Assembly: GCA_035235625.1 (NCBI GenBank)
Contig: CP141142.1
Location: forward strand, 43,255,644 to 43,319,643
DNA length: 64,000 nucleotides
DNA from: Saururus chinensis
Taxonomy: Eukaryota > Streptophyta > Magnoliopsida > Piperales > Saururaceae
Direction of reading: 5' to 3'
The position numbers were made by a program, and so were the translations under genes. The notes under the pieces are model-generated. The model did not search any database. It was not told the origin of the DNA and was given only the letters and a program-made list of their open reading frames with translations. How positions within the stretch are numbered: the first letter of the stretch is position 1; each line of letters begins with the position of its first letter. Below, piece after piece: positions 47,400-60,692 of the stretch.

Positions 47400-50330
47400 G
47401 GCTGGGGTCTCAAGATGCGACTGAGAGTACCCCGAGAGCGAGTACCCCGGTCACTAACGTACATAGCTAGCATTACGTTTTATTTTATATGCCCAGTTCC
47501 TCGGTAGAGATTAACAGAGTGACAACAAAGGCTGCATGCATTTGGGGAAATTTTACTGGTGTTGAGTCTTCTCCTGGTATGGCATTTTTCATAATTTGGT
47601 AGAGCTTTGTCATGTTGGCCAGGGCAACTCATAGTGTCCACTTATTCTAGGGCGGGTTGAGCAAAGCACGTGCGAGCAACATTACGTGTCATTTCATCAT
47701 CATGGTATTCACTACCCAAAGACAAGTGTGGGAATCATTGGGTCGGACCTCATATTCAAGCACATTACTCCTAGTTGGTCACATTTTTATTTGGAATGAT
47801 TGTTCTGCATGGTACTTAACGGATGTTATAATGTGTAGAAAAAATAGAATATAAATATTATTTTCAATAACATGACCCAAGAGTCATTTATAAGTAGCAG
47901 TGTACGATTGGCAATAAAAAAAAGTCAACACGAGCCTAATGGTCGTGGCCATTAGATCAAAGGGCAGGCTGCGGATCCAAACTCGCTTGCTCGTGAATGA
48001 ATAACATGCATCGCATAATCAAAATCGCATATGCACAAAATAGTCCTAATGCATTCAGCACATGGAGTCCCAAGCACATACTAATGGAAGTATTTTGTGT
48101 GTGTTTTTGTTTACTGTGAGCCGTGCGTAAAGAATGCTTATAAAATATATATTTTTAAGATTATTAATATTTTTATAAATAATACTTATATTAATGCATA
48201 TTAGTATATGTGCCATTAATCTTAAAAATGAACGTTTCACAGGTATTTTTTTATGCTCGGCTCATTTTCAAAGTAGAGCATAAACAAATACTTATCATAC
48301 TAATAGGGCAATGGGAATTGTCATTTATCAAATGCCAATTCCTGTTTAGTACATGCAGTGTTCTTTTCTCAGCTGTATTGCTTTTCTCTATTATAAAAAT
48401 GTGTGGAACACGTGGTGAATGAATTTGGCTCAAGAGATGAGTTTAACAATTAACAATATTTAATTCTAATGGCAATTTTTTTAGGCCGCATACCTTGACA
48501 CTTAATGGTTTTGTAAGGGAAACATTTTTAATACTTTACTCTAAGAATGGGCCCAGTTTAAGGAACACATGAGAGCCCTTCATTTATGAGATCGATGGCA
48601 CACACACTAACGTATATTAATACTAGTGGTACTGATGATAATGTGTATCAGTATGTGTGCCGTCACTCTCAAGTACAAAGGGCTCGCATGCATTTTTTAC
48701 GCTCGGCTCATTATCAAAGCGGAGCATGAAAAACTCTTCTTTTTGTAAGGGCCCAAAATTTTCACATTTTTTTAAGTGCTACAAATATAAGTCCTTTTTT
48801 TATGGGGGCACCCATGTTTTGCAGCTATGAAATTCTTTTTTGAATGCAAGGGGCAGACATAAGGATGACAAAGGAAAGGATAAATTAGAAAGAAAAGGGA
48901 ATTCCATGAGGACACGGTTAGACAACATTTCCTCTTCCTCCTTCTGGTGGTAGAGGAGGAAGGCATAGGTCCAGGAAGAATTGGTAAAATCCTCAGGGCC
49001 TAAGACACCCGGAGACTACCCAGACTCTAATGCCATCAACCACAAGGCCACATAACGAAGTCATTGTTGTCATCCTTGCATTATTTACACACTATTGAAT
49101 GCAATACGAGTTCTCTCAGTCTTGATTATGAATGTTAATTTTTGGCTTTGGTAGGTAAAAGGGGATGTAACGGAAGTTTTTCGCTTGGTGAGCTGCAAAT
49201 GGGGTTTGGAATAAATCCCCAACTTCTCTTAAGGTGAGTGTTTGATGAGACTGAGTAATTACGCCCTCTTTTTTTTTTTGAAGTAATTTCACTAGTCGTT
49301 TGCCACTTTGCATTGTGGAACAAAGTAGTGATAAGAGTTTTATCTTTAATTGAACATCTCGCTTCACTTGTGTCCATTCTCTTTAGTGCAACGAAAAGGT
49401 CCTGCACCAGAATAGAGAAGTAGCAGAATTTTTTTAATACATATAGGCTTTGAGGTAGGTAAACCCTAAGCACGTCGTTGTGTCTTCTCGAACACTATAA
49501 CAGCATCTCATCCAGTTAATGTCAAGTTTGTGGCTTCAGTAGTGCTTATCTAGTCATCTATATGTCCAAAGCACAATCGATTTAAAAAAATGGGTTTGGA
49601 GACGAGTTCGGGTTGGCCGTTTAATAGGACAGTCACCATTGAGTGATCGTAGGAAGAAAAATAAAAACAACATCCAGCATGGTCAAAGGGGAGTAGGTGC
49701 ACCGCCCATACCCCAAAAAGAGGATTACTAATGCAAAGAATAGTATCCCAAATGGGTGTAATATTTTTGTTTCAAATATCCCTACAAATGGCAAATAAGA
49801 CAATGGGGCCAGTACAAATTTCTTGGGTGCCTGGAAGGTAGCCATATATTTATAAATTGTATTGTCTTAATGCATCTACTAGAACACGTCCAATCAAATA
49901 TGAGATTGGAGTAATGCTATTGTGATATTAACTTTTACAAGTCAAAATTTTATTTTATTATTTTAACACTATTGTCAAAATAACGTTGCTCAAACATTTT
50001 TCGCGAGACTAACACTCACACATTTAATTTACATATTTCGACTCCAATCCAAATGAGTAAAGTGGCCACATAGTGCCCTTCCTTTGAGAAGGAGATTTAA
50101 AAAAAAACTCCGGGGTTAGTTCAATTTTATTTTGTTTTTAGAAGGTGATTTTGAAAATCTCCCCTTGAAAGCATATTTTGGCCGTGTAGTGAAGTTATGT
50201 CTAATGTGATCCTGGTAAAGGAGTAAACTTGGAAGAAAATTACTGGCCGATCAAGGGGTTAATCTGGCTTAGCTTAGTTTCGTGGTAAGGCCTTTCCCAA
50301 AATTTACATTGTCTATTTGTATGCACATTT
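47400..50330. other. intergenic, no gene recognised
   Basis: AT-rich DNA. Two related patches (48240-48285 and 48695-48735) share acgctcggctcattatcaaa-like sequence and may be ends of a decayed transposon. Open frames such as 49135-49473 (minus) show no family signature. Confidence 0.4.
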
Positions 50331-50663
50331 TTTGGTATTTTCTGTTTTAGAACACACAAAGTAGGTATTCGCTGTAACTTATTGTGTTTTTACGGATACA
50401 ATAAGTTATATATCGTGTGTGCGATAAGACAATGATTGATATTCAAGTGTTGTGTTATCGTGTGTTCGATAATACGGTAAGCTATATGTTGTGTAATTAA
50501 TAACATGACAAGCGACACACGATAATCAACTGTTGTGCTATTGTGTATGAGAGTTCCTCCTATCACGTATCGGATAACACAATATACCTACTTCGCATAT
50601 ATAAGGAAGTTAGTTACATAATGTGAATCAACATTACTATTGATTATGGTCATGACCCATTGT

Positions 50664-50666
<3 letters not shown>

Positions 50667-50722
<56 letters not shown>
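50667..50722. repeat. (at)n microsatellite
   Basis: About 54 bases of alternating at, followed by gtatgtatata. Confidence 0.95.
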
Positions 50723-50729
<7 letters not shown>

Positions 50730-50879
50730 ATACCATATCAAATATATTACATTATACGATATTGGATTATCGTGTAATCGATAACATGATGAAGCTATCA
50801 AGTGTGTTATCCATAACACCACACAATTGTCATTTGTGCACTACTGACTAATTTGTTTTTTTACCCAACTGTCGAGTGA

Positions 50880-51593
50880 CGTAGATAAGGCCGCAAAACT
50901 TGACCCGGCCAACGAAAAAGAGAGGAAGAAGCTCCTTGCTCTTCACCATATGATGAAGTGGTATGAGGAGGTGTTTATGCGTCTGAAGCCAAATTCCCAA
51001 GTTATTCTCCAAATCACTCTAATTCCCGAAGAGACACACTTGACCGATGGCCAAAGGGCAGCCTCGAAGGCAAAAAAGGTGGGCAAGCAAACAACTATTC
51101 ATAGGATAATGAACCCCGTCCAATCCCACCTTGGCCAGACGTCAGGGCATTTACAATCCTTCCAGGACGTTAGGGCATTTAAATCCTGCCAGGACGTTAG
51201 GGCATTTACAATCCTGCCAGGACGTTAGGGCATTTACAATCTTGCCAGGATGTTATTAAATCATTTGTCATGCCAATGGATGTCATGACTGGGATTTGTG
51301 ACATTGTTTTGGAGAAGGTTGTTCTTTACGGGGAGCGAGGATGGAATACTGAGAGAGTTGAAGCTATGTTCCAATGCATTAAAAATTATTTGGAGGTGGC
51401 AACAAGCCTCATAGAACAGATGCAACCCCCACCAGAACTGGAGACAGAACAACCGCATGAACCCCCTCAACTGGAAGTCCCTCATGCATCAACCCCTCCG
51501 CCAAGAACCGAAGGATCGCCATCATTTGGGTCAAGTCTAGAGCTGCCAAATCCAGAGAAGCTGGTCACCCATATGCTCATGAAGAGCAACTAG
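50880..51593 (+). pseudogene. transposon-associated ORF remnant, function unknown
   Basis: Two open stretches lie in one region. The first encodes KERKKLLALHHMMKWYEEVF and ITLIPEETHLTDGQRAASKA; the second (51270-51593) encodes MPMDVMTGICDIVLEKVVLY and a Pro/Glu-rich tail. A repeat interrupts the first. It looks like part of a plant transposon accessory or transposase protein, but I recognise no catalytic motif. Confidence 0.35.
51130..51252. repeat. 28-bp tandem repeat inside the transposon ORF
   Basis: Four to five units of ccaggacgttagggcattta then caatcctg. The unit length is not a multiple of three, and one unit has lost a base, so the array breaks the surrounding frame. Confidence 0.85.
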
Positions 51594-52381
51594 TACCGGT
51601 CCCTCAGTCAGTGGACAAGGAATTCATTTTGAGTAAGTATGAATGAAAGAAGATGACATTTTCATCTATCATGTTCATATAGGGATAACTGTGTAATTGA
51701 GCACACAATTATCGCAATAGTCGTTATTCAAGAAAAATGATATTATTGTGGCCGTGTGAACACTCACAAGATGATGAAAACAGACGTTCATTAAGAAAAC
51801 AATCTCGTTGTGGTCGTGTGATCGTTAACATGATAAGACACTTTATCGTATTTCAATCAATACAATAGGGTGCTACATCATGTCATAAACACAATCGATG
51901 TGCATATCGTATATGAACTAATGCGATTGCTTACTTCTTATATGTAGGAAAAGGGAGCCGAAAGTTGCTTCCCCAATAAGATAACACGATAGACTAACAT
52001 AACGTAAGTTGTATGAAAACAAAATGAGCGTTTATTATAACCATGTGGTTGATAACACGATAGACTAACATATCGTGTTACTGAATAAACGATTCACATA
52101 GTCTCATAAGTTTCATTACCTGCGCGCCCACATTTCTTGTAGTTCGCAATTATGCCCCAATGTTTTGAAATATAACTTGTTATGCTCTTAGGTGTAATGT
52201 CCACTAAGTCTTAGGTATAATTTTATACGTCACTATTAGTATAAGTATTAGTGACATATAATATTATGCGTTGCTAATACACGACATATTAGCAACGTAT
52301 AATTATATATGCCGCTAATATAATTTTTTAATATTTAAAAATTAATTTTAACGAATAAAAAATCTTAAAAATTGAAATTAG

Positions 52382-52460
52382 AGGAGAGAGTGTGTAGGGA
52401 GAGAGGAGAGGGAGAGAGAGGAGAGGGAAGAGAGAGGAGAGGGAAGAGAGAGAGAGGGGA
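52382..52460. repeat. gagagg purine tract
   Basis: Nearly pure purine tandem of gagaggagaggga units within the left arm of the CACTA-like element. Confidence 0.9.
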
Positions 52461-53769
52461 GGGGATACAAATTTATTTTTTAAAAAATAGGAGTATCAGT
52501 GACATATATGTGTATATGTCGCTAATACTGTGATGTAATAACAATGTATATATATTTATACGTCGCTAATACTATATTATATTAGCGACATATAAATTAT
52601 ATGTCACTGATATACTGGTAATAGCAATGTTCACTGTGAGCGTCGTTAATGTCATTTTTGGGCAATATTACGTCCGCGCAGGGAAATTTCGCGCGCCGGC
52701 GAAATTTCCCTGTGCGGGCAAAATTTTGCCTGTTGCCTATAAATAACCCCGACCTCCTCCCCCATCTTCCCCCCCCACCCCCTCCGTTGCCCCCTCCTTC
52801 CTCTTTCGCTTTGCCCAGTCACCCGCCACCACGTCTCCCCTCCACCTACGGCCTGCCGTCCTTCGTTGCTGTCATGCCCCGGCGATGCCCGACCCGAGCC
52901 AAACCCGGTCCAGGGGCCGGTCAAGCGCGCGGGGGTGACGAAGAAAAATTGAGAAAATGATTTAGCGGAAGACTTAACCTTAACCACGGGCGATTTAACA
53001 GAACTACAGAGTACGCACAATCCTTTGAGCAAGAGTAAATAAGAAGGAAAAAAAGAGTGTTGCTCATCACAAAGTAAACAACTAATCTCAAACCCACATG
53101 CTTAGTTAACTAAAGCCCACACTGGCTCAAATAAGACTTAAGCAAACATAATTGTAAAATGTGACATAAATCCAAAACAAAGAACCCTACACAAAGGTTC
53201 TAAACATAAAGCATAAAACCAAAGGAAAATGAGTCACACAACGATCTCCACGATCACATCCAAGTTATCTCCGACCTTTCCTCAAAGAGGAGATCCTATC
53301 CGTCTGCGTGTCGCACCACGCAGCCCCAAAATAAAACACAAGAAAGAGGGCTGAGTTTAACAAACTCAGCAATGGTTTTTAATATCACTATCAACATCGA
53401 AAAATACGATAGCATAACAATATAATCATTCAGATCAAATATTTACATGGTGCATCATTTTCTGATCACGCATACACATCACCTAAAACTGCATCATAGT
53501 GCAAAATCCACATAATTTCATTCTCATCATAACACCCTGCATGAAATGTATCTCTAACATATATATTCCATCATGCATCATACCATAATCAACTTGCATG
53601 AACGTATCTCTAACATACACATTCCATCATGCATCATATCATAATCAACCTGCATGAATGTATCTCTAACATACATATTCCATCATGCATCATATCATTC
53701 TCATTCACCATGCATGTACAAGTGTCACCTACCCACACTAGTCCATACACATAGAGAATAAACCTGCTC

Positions 53770-53869
53770 TTCAAAGCCGGAGCGCTCGAGCAAACATTTA
53801 TCAAATAGACATGCTCCTCAAGGCCAACACCTTCGAGCAACTCCTATCAAATAAACATGCTCCTAAAGG
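53770..53869. repeat. 33-36-bp tandem repeat, left part (continues at 57191-57370)
   Basis: Units of aaggccaacgccttcgagca then actcctgctcct run from here, are interrupted by copy D, and continue at 57191-57370. Copy D inserted inside this array of copy E. The open frame across 57176-57403 is a product of the array. Confidence 0.8.
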
Positions 53870-53874
53870 CCAAC

Positions 53875-56800
53875 TGTCACGCCCCGGCAATGCCCGACCC
53901 GAGCCGAACCCGGTCCAAGGGCCGGTCAAACGTGCGGGGGCGACGAAGTGAAGATTGAGAAACGATTCTAGCGGAAGACTTAACCTTAACCACGGGCGAT
54001 TAACATAAACACGGAGTACGCACAATCCTTTGAGCAAGAGTAAATAAAAGGGAATGAAAAGGTGTTGCTTATCACAAAGTAAACAACAATCTTAAACCCA
54101 CAAGCTTAGTTAAGTAAAGCCCACACGGCTCAAAATAAGTCATAAGCATCACAACCGTAAAATATGACATAAATTCAAAATAAGAACCCTACACAAAGGT
54201 TCTAACATAAAGCATGAAACAAAAGAAAGTAAGTCACACAACGATCTCCATGATCATATCCAAGCCACCTCCGACCTTTCCTCGAAGAGGAGATCCTGTC
54301 CGTTTGCGTGTCTGGGTGAGTTTAACAAACCCAGCAATAGTTTTAATATCACTAACAACATCGAAAATACGATAGCATAGCGATATAATCTTTCAAATCA
54401 ACGATTTACAAGGTGCATCATTTTCTGATCATATATTCACATCACTTAAAACTGCATCACAGTGCAAAATCAACCTGCATGGATGTATCTCTAACATACA
54501 TATTCCCACATGCATTCACATCATAACCAATCCTGCATGGATGTATCTCTAACATACATATTCCACATGCATAATATCATCACAACCTGCATGGATGTAT
54601 CTCTAACATACATATTCCCACATGCATAATATCATCACAACCTGCATGGATGTATCTCTAACATACATATTTCACATGCATAACATCAAAATCAACCTCC
54701 ATCAAGGAGTAATCACACATTAATGTCACACAAACGGGAGCATGGACAAGGCCACGAAGGCGTGTCATGGTCCAAAATTCTACACAAGAATTAAAGAAAG
54801 ATCGGGGTTGTCAATCCCTAATACTGCTCGCCCTGGACGATCCTGGCCAAGGATGTCCCATTCTTACATAGAGAATCTAGAGCAGGGGTGTTCGCCCAGG
54901 GACATCTCCTGCGGAGGGAAGAGCCCGAGTTCTCACACAGAGAACCCTAGAATACGTGGTAGAGGGGTGCACACGGCATACCACACTGGATTCTCAGGGT
55001 CCAGATGACATTCGTAATAACATTCTCACAATCCGCAAGACAAGTACACAACTCGTCCCCACATCATTCCATTTAACAAGACTCAACCCGGGGAGTGCAC
55101 TCGTTCCACAGAGGAATTCAAATCAAAATATGTCCTTTCGGACCAATCAACTTGCGATGAATCCACGACCGATCAATCCGGCACACAATTCCATCACATT
55201 GCATCCAATCGATCAAATTCGATTAATCACGATGAAGCCTCAATTGAAAATCCATTTTTATGATGCATGCAGCATGGTACATACGTGGGCAAGGCATACA
55301 TGAATCCTAATCCATGATAAGTGCTCTCATCAGCCCCTAATGCATCATTTATAATCACAATATCAAGCTTCAACATCATCATTTAACCCCGCATGTGTGT
55401 GTATCTAGTAGAAGCATTTCACATAATGCATGCCAACATGCTTGAAATTAAACTCACTACCACACTACACATGTGAATTTCCATCTAAACATGAATCCTA
55501 GCCGAAATCATAGGAGAAGAATCGTTGAAATCATATCTCAATTCAAAACTCAACCACAAAGGCTAAACACATATAACATCACTCATTTCATCATTGAGTC
55601 ATGACATTCACTAACATTCACACACGACTAACCACAATCTATCATGACAAATCAATCTAATAATAGATTATAGTTCTACTAAAAATATGCCTAACAATGA
55701 GAAACCAACCATTCATAATTTAAAGATGACGATTCCAACATCATGCCACAAAACATAAGTCCTTCCACCATCTCTAAGAATATATCTCAACTCCATAAAC
55801 TTAATAGCATGCATTTCCAGTAGCCTAACATAGTTTAAAACACTCCACATTCATATAAAATTGGCAAGCTAAAGTGGAATCATCAAAATAGACATCATGT
55901 GCACAACATACAATTTACTGTGCAGCCGATTGATCGCCCTTCAGGCCGTTCGATCGGTTAAATGCAAAATTTTGAAATTTACAGTTCGGCCGTTTGATCG
56001 CCTAACAGGCCGTTCGATCGGCTGAACTGGAAAAGTGTCATTCCGGCAGTGTTGCCAATCGAACGCCCTGCAGGGCTGATCGATCGCCAACACGGCAGAA
56101 CAGTCATCTTCTTCTTTTCGCAAATCCAAACCGAAACACCATTGATAACACTTCGAATCCACATCTAACACCCTAATCATCATCAAAAGTCCTTCTTGAC
56201 TTCCAGAACATCAAACCATACCATAATAATGCAAAACCCTAAGAAATCGGGATTAAATAATTCCATTTTCTAATCTTACCATTAACACAATAAATCAAGC
56301 AAACTATTTCGAAATAAGCCAAAAATGGAGAGTTTTACCATGGATAAACAGAGATTTTGAAGACCCATTACCTCAGCACTTGATTAAGCTCGGATTGAAA
56401 GAGTCACCCTTCTTGAAATCCTTGAAAACACAATGAGTTTGAATTAAACTCTAATAGAAATCGATTTACTCAAAAAATCTCTAATTAAATCTTAGATCTA
56501 GGGCTTGTTGGTAGTAAAAATTGAATTTTGAATGTTAGGGTTTGTAGTAAAACACAAATCAGTAGCTTTTGATGGTAAAAAATGAATTGAATCAAGGGGA
56601 AAATGGTAGATTTGGAAGAAATAAAGAGAAAAGCCAAGGATTAGTGCTTAATTAGAGTAAGCTTACCTTAATCGGCTTCTAATTCGGGCCTAAGTGGGGA
56701 TTAGGCCAGCCCACCTTCCTTAGCCTATTCCCAAAAATGGAAATGGCTCAGGTCTGCCCTTTTATAGTAAGGGTTGGGGTATGCATAGGTAAGTTTTGGG

Positions 56801-57190
56801 GTGTAAATATGAAAAGTAGGCTAAAAGTGGGTATTTTGCAAATTTAAACACTAATTAAGCCTAATAAAATTCTAAAATTTTTTGTATGACCTTAAGTATA
56901 TGTCTAGGTTCATTTGACCCAAAAATAAAATTTTCTACGGTGGGGCCCACAGGGGTCCCGCCAAAACCCTAATTTTTGGGAAAATAGTAAAAATTCCGAA
57001 AAATCCCAAAAATTCACATTTGGTCTAAAATCACTTAAAACCACTAATATTGAAGTTAATTTTGGTTAAAACCATCACAAACACTATTTATTTTATGAAA
57101 TCACTGATTAAGATCAGAAAATGCGTAAATCTCACAATAACCCATAATTAAAGAAAACCAAAAACCGGTTTAGAGATGAGGGTCCTTACA
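53875..57190 (-). mobile_element. F2 copy D: nested solo-LTR-like element with TSD ccaac
   Basis: A 3316-base element starts TGTCACGCCCCGG and ends GGGTCCTTACA, flanked by ccaac at 53870-53874 and 57191-57195. It lies inside another copy of its own family in the same orientation, so it is the younger of the two. It carries the 55-bp repeat (54470-54690) and the palindrome array (55925-56090). Confidence 0.9.
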
Positions 57191-60100
57191 CCAACTCCTA
57201 CGAGCAACTCCTGTTCCCCAAGGCCAACGCCTTCAAGCAACTCCTATCAAATAGACATGCTCCTCAAGGCCAACGCCTACGAGCAACTCTTGCTCCCCAA
57301 GGCCAACGCCTTCGAGCAACTCCTGCTCCTCAAGGCCAACGCCTTCGAGCAACTCCTGCCCATCAAGTCTAAACTCCTGGGCAACCCTACTTGTGAAGAC
57401 TAAAGTCCCAAACAACAATAACTGGTAAGCCAGTGTGCTCGGACAAACCATCAAATTAAAAATATGTCCTTTCGGACCAATCAACTTTCGATTAATCCAC
57501 GACCGATCAATTCGACACAAAATTCCACCACATTGCATCTAATCGGTCAAGTTCGATTAACCTCAATGAAGCCTCAATTGGAAATCCATTTTCATAATGC
57601 ATGCAGCATGGTACATACGTGGGCAAGGCATACAAGAATCCTAATCCATGATAAGTGCTATCATCAGCCCCTAATGCATCATTCATAATCACAATATCAA
57701 GCTTCAACATCATCAGTTAACCCCCCACATGTGTGTGTGTAACTAGTAGAAGCATTTCACACAATGCTTGTCAACATGCTTGAAATTAAACTCACTACCA
57801 CACTACACATGTGAATTTCCATCTAAATATGAATTCCAGCGAAAATCATAGGAGAAGAAACATTGAAATCATGACTCACATTAAAAACTCAATCACAAAG
57901 GTTAAACACATATAAGATAATTCATTTCATCCTTGAGTCATGACATTCACCAACATCCACATATCAACTAACTACATTCTATCATGACGAATCAGTCCAT
58001 TAATAGGTTGTAGCTCTACTGAAAATATGCTAAACCAAAGGAAATCAACCATTCATAATTTCAAGATGACAATTCCAACATCATGCCACAATACATAAGT
58101 CATTCTACATATCTCTAAGCATATATCTCAACTCCATAACCTCAATAGCATGCATTTCCAGTAGCATAATATACCTTAAAACACTCCACATTTATATGAA
58201 ATTGGCAAGCTAAAGTGGAATCATCAAAATAAACATCATGCATTAGAACACAAATCTGCTGTGTAGCCGTTCGAACGCCCTTCATGCCTTTCGATCGGTT
58301 AAACGTAAAAATTTGAAATTCACAGTTTGGCCGTTCGAACGCTTAGCAGGCCATTCGATCAGCTGAACTGAAAAATTGTCGTTCCGATAGTGTTGCCGTT
58401 CGAACGCCCAGAAGGGCCGTTCGAACGCCAACAAGGCAGAACTGGTCATCTTCTTCCTTTCGCAAATCTAAACCAAAACATCATTGATAACACTTCAAAT
58501 CCACATCTAACACCCTAATCATCATCAAAAGTCCTTCTTGACTTCCAGAATGTTAAACCATATCATAATAATGCAAAACCCTAAGAAATTGGGATTAAAT
58601 ATCTCCATTTTCTAATCATGCCATTAACACACCAACTAAAGTAACTCCATTCGAAATAAGCCAAAAATTAAGAGTTTTACCATGGATAAACTGAGATTTC
58701 GAAGACCCATTACCTTAGCACTTGATTAAGCTTGGATTTGAGGGTCACCCTTCTTGAAAACCTTACAAACGCATTGAGTTTGAATTAAACTCCATTACAA
58801 ATTGATTTACCAAAGAAATCTCTAATTAAAACTTAGATCTAGGGCTTGTTGATTGTAAAAATCAAAATTTGAAAGCTATGGTTTGTAGTAAAACCCAAAT
58901 TAGTAGTTTTTGATGTCCAAAAACGAATTGAAACAAGGGGGAAATGGTAGATTTGGAAGAGATTAAGAAGAAAGCTAGGGTTTAATGCTTAATTAGAGTA
59001 GGTTTACCTTAAACACCTTCTAATCTGGACCTAATTGGGGATTAGGCCAGACCTCCCTCCTTAGCCTATTCCCAAAAATGGAAATAACTCAGGTTTGCCC
59101 TTTTATAGTAAGGGTTGGGGTATGCATTGGTAAGTTATGGGTGTAAATAGGAAAAGTAGGCTAAAAATGGGTATTTTGCAAATTTAAGCACTAATTAAGC
59201 CTAATAAAATTCTAAATTTTTTTGTATAAACTTAGGTAGATATCTGGGTTCATTTAACCTAAAAATCAAAATTTCAATGGTGGGGCCCACAGGGGTCCCA
59301 CCAAAACCCTAATTTTCAGAAAAATAGTAAAAATTTCCGAAAAATCTTAAAAATTTTTATTTGATTCAAAATCACTTAAAACCACCAATCTTAAAGTTTA
59401 TTTTGATTAAAACCATCATAAACACCATTTATGCACGAAACTACCGAATAAATCAGAAAACATATTAACCTCATGATAAATGATAATTAAAGAAAACCAA
59501 AAACCGGTTTAAGATCAGGGATCTTACAGTTGCCCTCCCACTCCTCCAGTTCCCCCTCCCTCTACTCCGGTCCCCCCTCCCTCCCCCTGCTCCAACCACC
59601 CCGTTGCCCGCTGCCGCGTCTCCTAGCCGCTCGTCGCCGCCCCTCCTCCCACGGCCCTCTTGTTCTCCACCGCTCTCCCACCCCTCCAGCCCCCCTCCCC
59701 TTCTCCACCCTGCCCCATTCCCCTCTCCCTCTGCTCCGGTCCCCCTACCTCCCCCTGCTCCAGCGGCCCCGTCACACCCCCGCCCCCTTCTACCCACTCT
59801 CCCTCCTTTGATTTTCAAAGGAGGGGGGAGGAGCCAAGGTTCGGATTCCAGTGCCCCGCCGCCTTCCGGCCTCCTCTCCTTTCCCCGGTGGGCCATGGGT
59901 CCCATTGGGTATTTAAATTTTTTTTTATTAGCGGCACTTAAAAAGCGTCTCTATTTGATTTTTTTTTAAAAATTAATTACTAGCGATGCTTAAAAAGCAT
60001 CACTATTTTTTTAAAAAAAAATAATTATTAGCGATGCTTACAAAGCGTCGCTAATAATTTATATATAAGCGAAGTATATTTAAGCGTCGCTAATAATGAC

Positions 60101-60692
60101 TTATTAGCGACGTATATATAAGCATCACTAATAGCTTATCATTAGCGATGTTAGAAATTATGCGTCACTAATAAGTTATTATTAGCGACGCATAATTATA
60201 TGTTGCTAATATGCCTTATTAGTGACACTTTTAGTTATACGTCGCGAATTGGTAATAGCGACGACAGTTTTTTTGATGCTTATACGTTTATTATTCGTCG
60301 CTAATAGTCCTTTTTGTTGTAGCGAGGAATGCATGTTGTATTATTACATCTATGCTGAAAATCATATTTGATATATTGCATGTGTATGTCGTATCATTAC
60401 TAATGCAATATATTATAAATCATATTTCTTTCTTCCCACAATATGATTTGAACGTAACACAATATGGTCGATATCGTGTGCTCGAGTACACGATAAAGAT
60501 CAATCTCATGTAATCTAAAGTTTTATTGTTATCTGACAGTTTTAAATGTGAAATGTGTTTCATTGACTCTGGTTTGAAATTCGACATTAGAGCTTGGTTG
60601 AGCCATTACGATCGATGATTTAGCTCTATTGACTATTTGGTTCCTTTCTACAAATGGTGATTTGTCACCGTTATTGGCTCTTTCATCTCGGC

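Larger units (their letters stand above)
50340..52130. mobile_element. DNA-transposon remnant with atcgtgt subterminal repeats
   Basis: Variants of tgttatcgtgtgttcgataa occur many times at 50390-50580 and 51700-52085, flanking an open stretch, as in MULE or CACTA termini. Similar words (cgatatcgtgtgctcgagta) recur at 60470-60500, so the element may have been split by the cluster that follows. I could not define the termini. Confidence 0.4.
52870..59528 (-). mobile_element. F2 copy E: solo-LTR-like element with TSD gttgc
   Basis: It starts TGTCATGCCCCGG and ends GGGATCTTACA, flanked by gttgc at 52865-52869 and 59529-59533. Its two parts (52870-53874 and 57196-59528) are joined by removing nested copy D, giving about 3.3 kb. 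It is inverted relative to copy C. No retrotransposon genes are present. Confidence 0.88.
52200..60324. mobile_element. CACTA-like element, split by nested F2 copies
   Basis: The right side (59925-60324) is packed with tattagcgacg and cgtcgctaat repeats in both orientations and ends ttgttgtagcg, whose complement CGCTACAACAAAAAGG is one base from a typical CACTACAA terminus. The left side (52215-52640) has matching subterminal repeats (gtcgctaatac, attagcgacata) and then a palindromic gaaatttcgcgcgccggcga and a ctataaata box at 52737. The left terminus is unclear. Without the insertions the element is about 1.5 kb with a Pro/Ser-coding CT-rich middle and no transposase, so it would be non-autonomous. 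Confidence 0.6.

Noticed and set aside
59471-59969. Pro/Ser-rich and Gly-rich ORFs on opposite strands
   Set aside because: They are composition artefacts of the CT-rich middle of the CACTA-like element.
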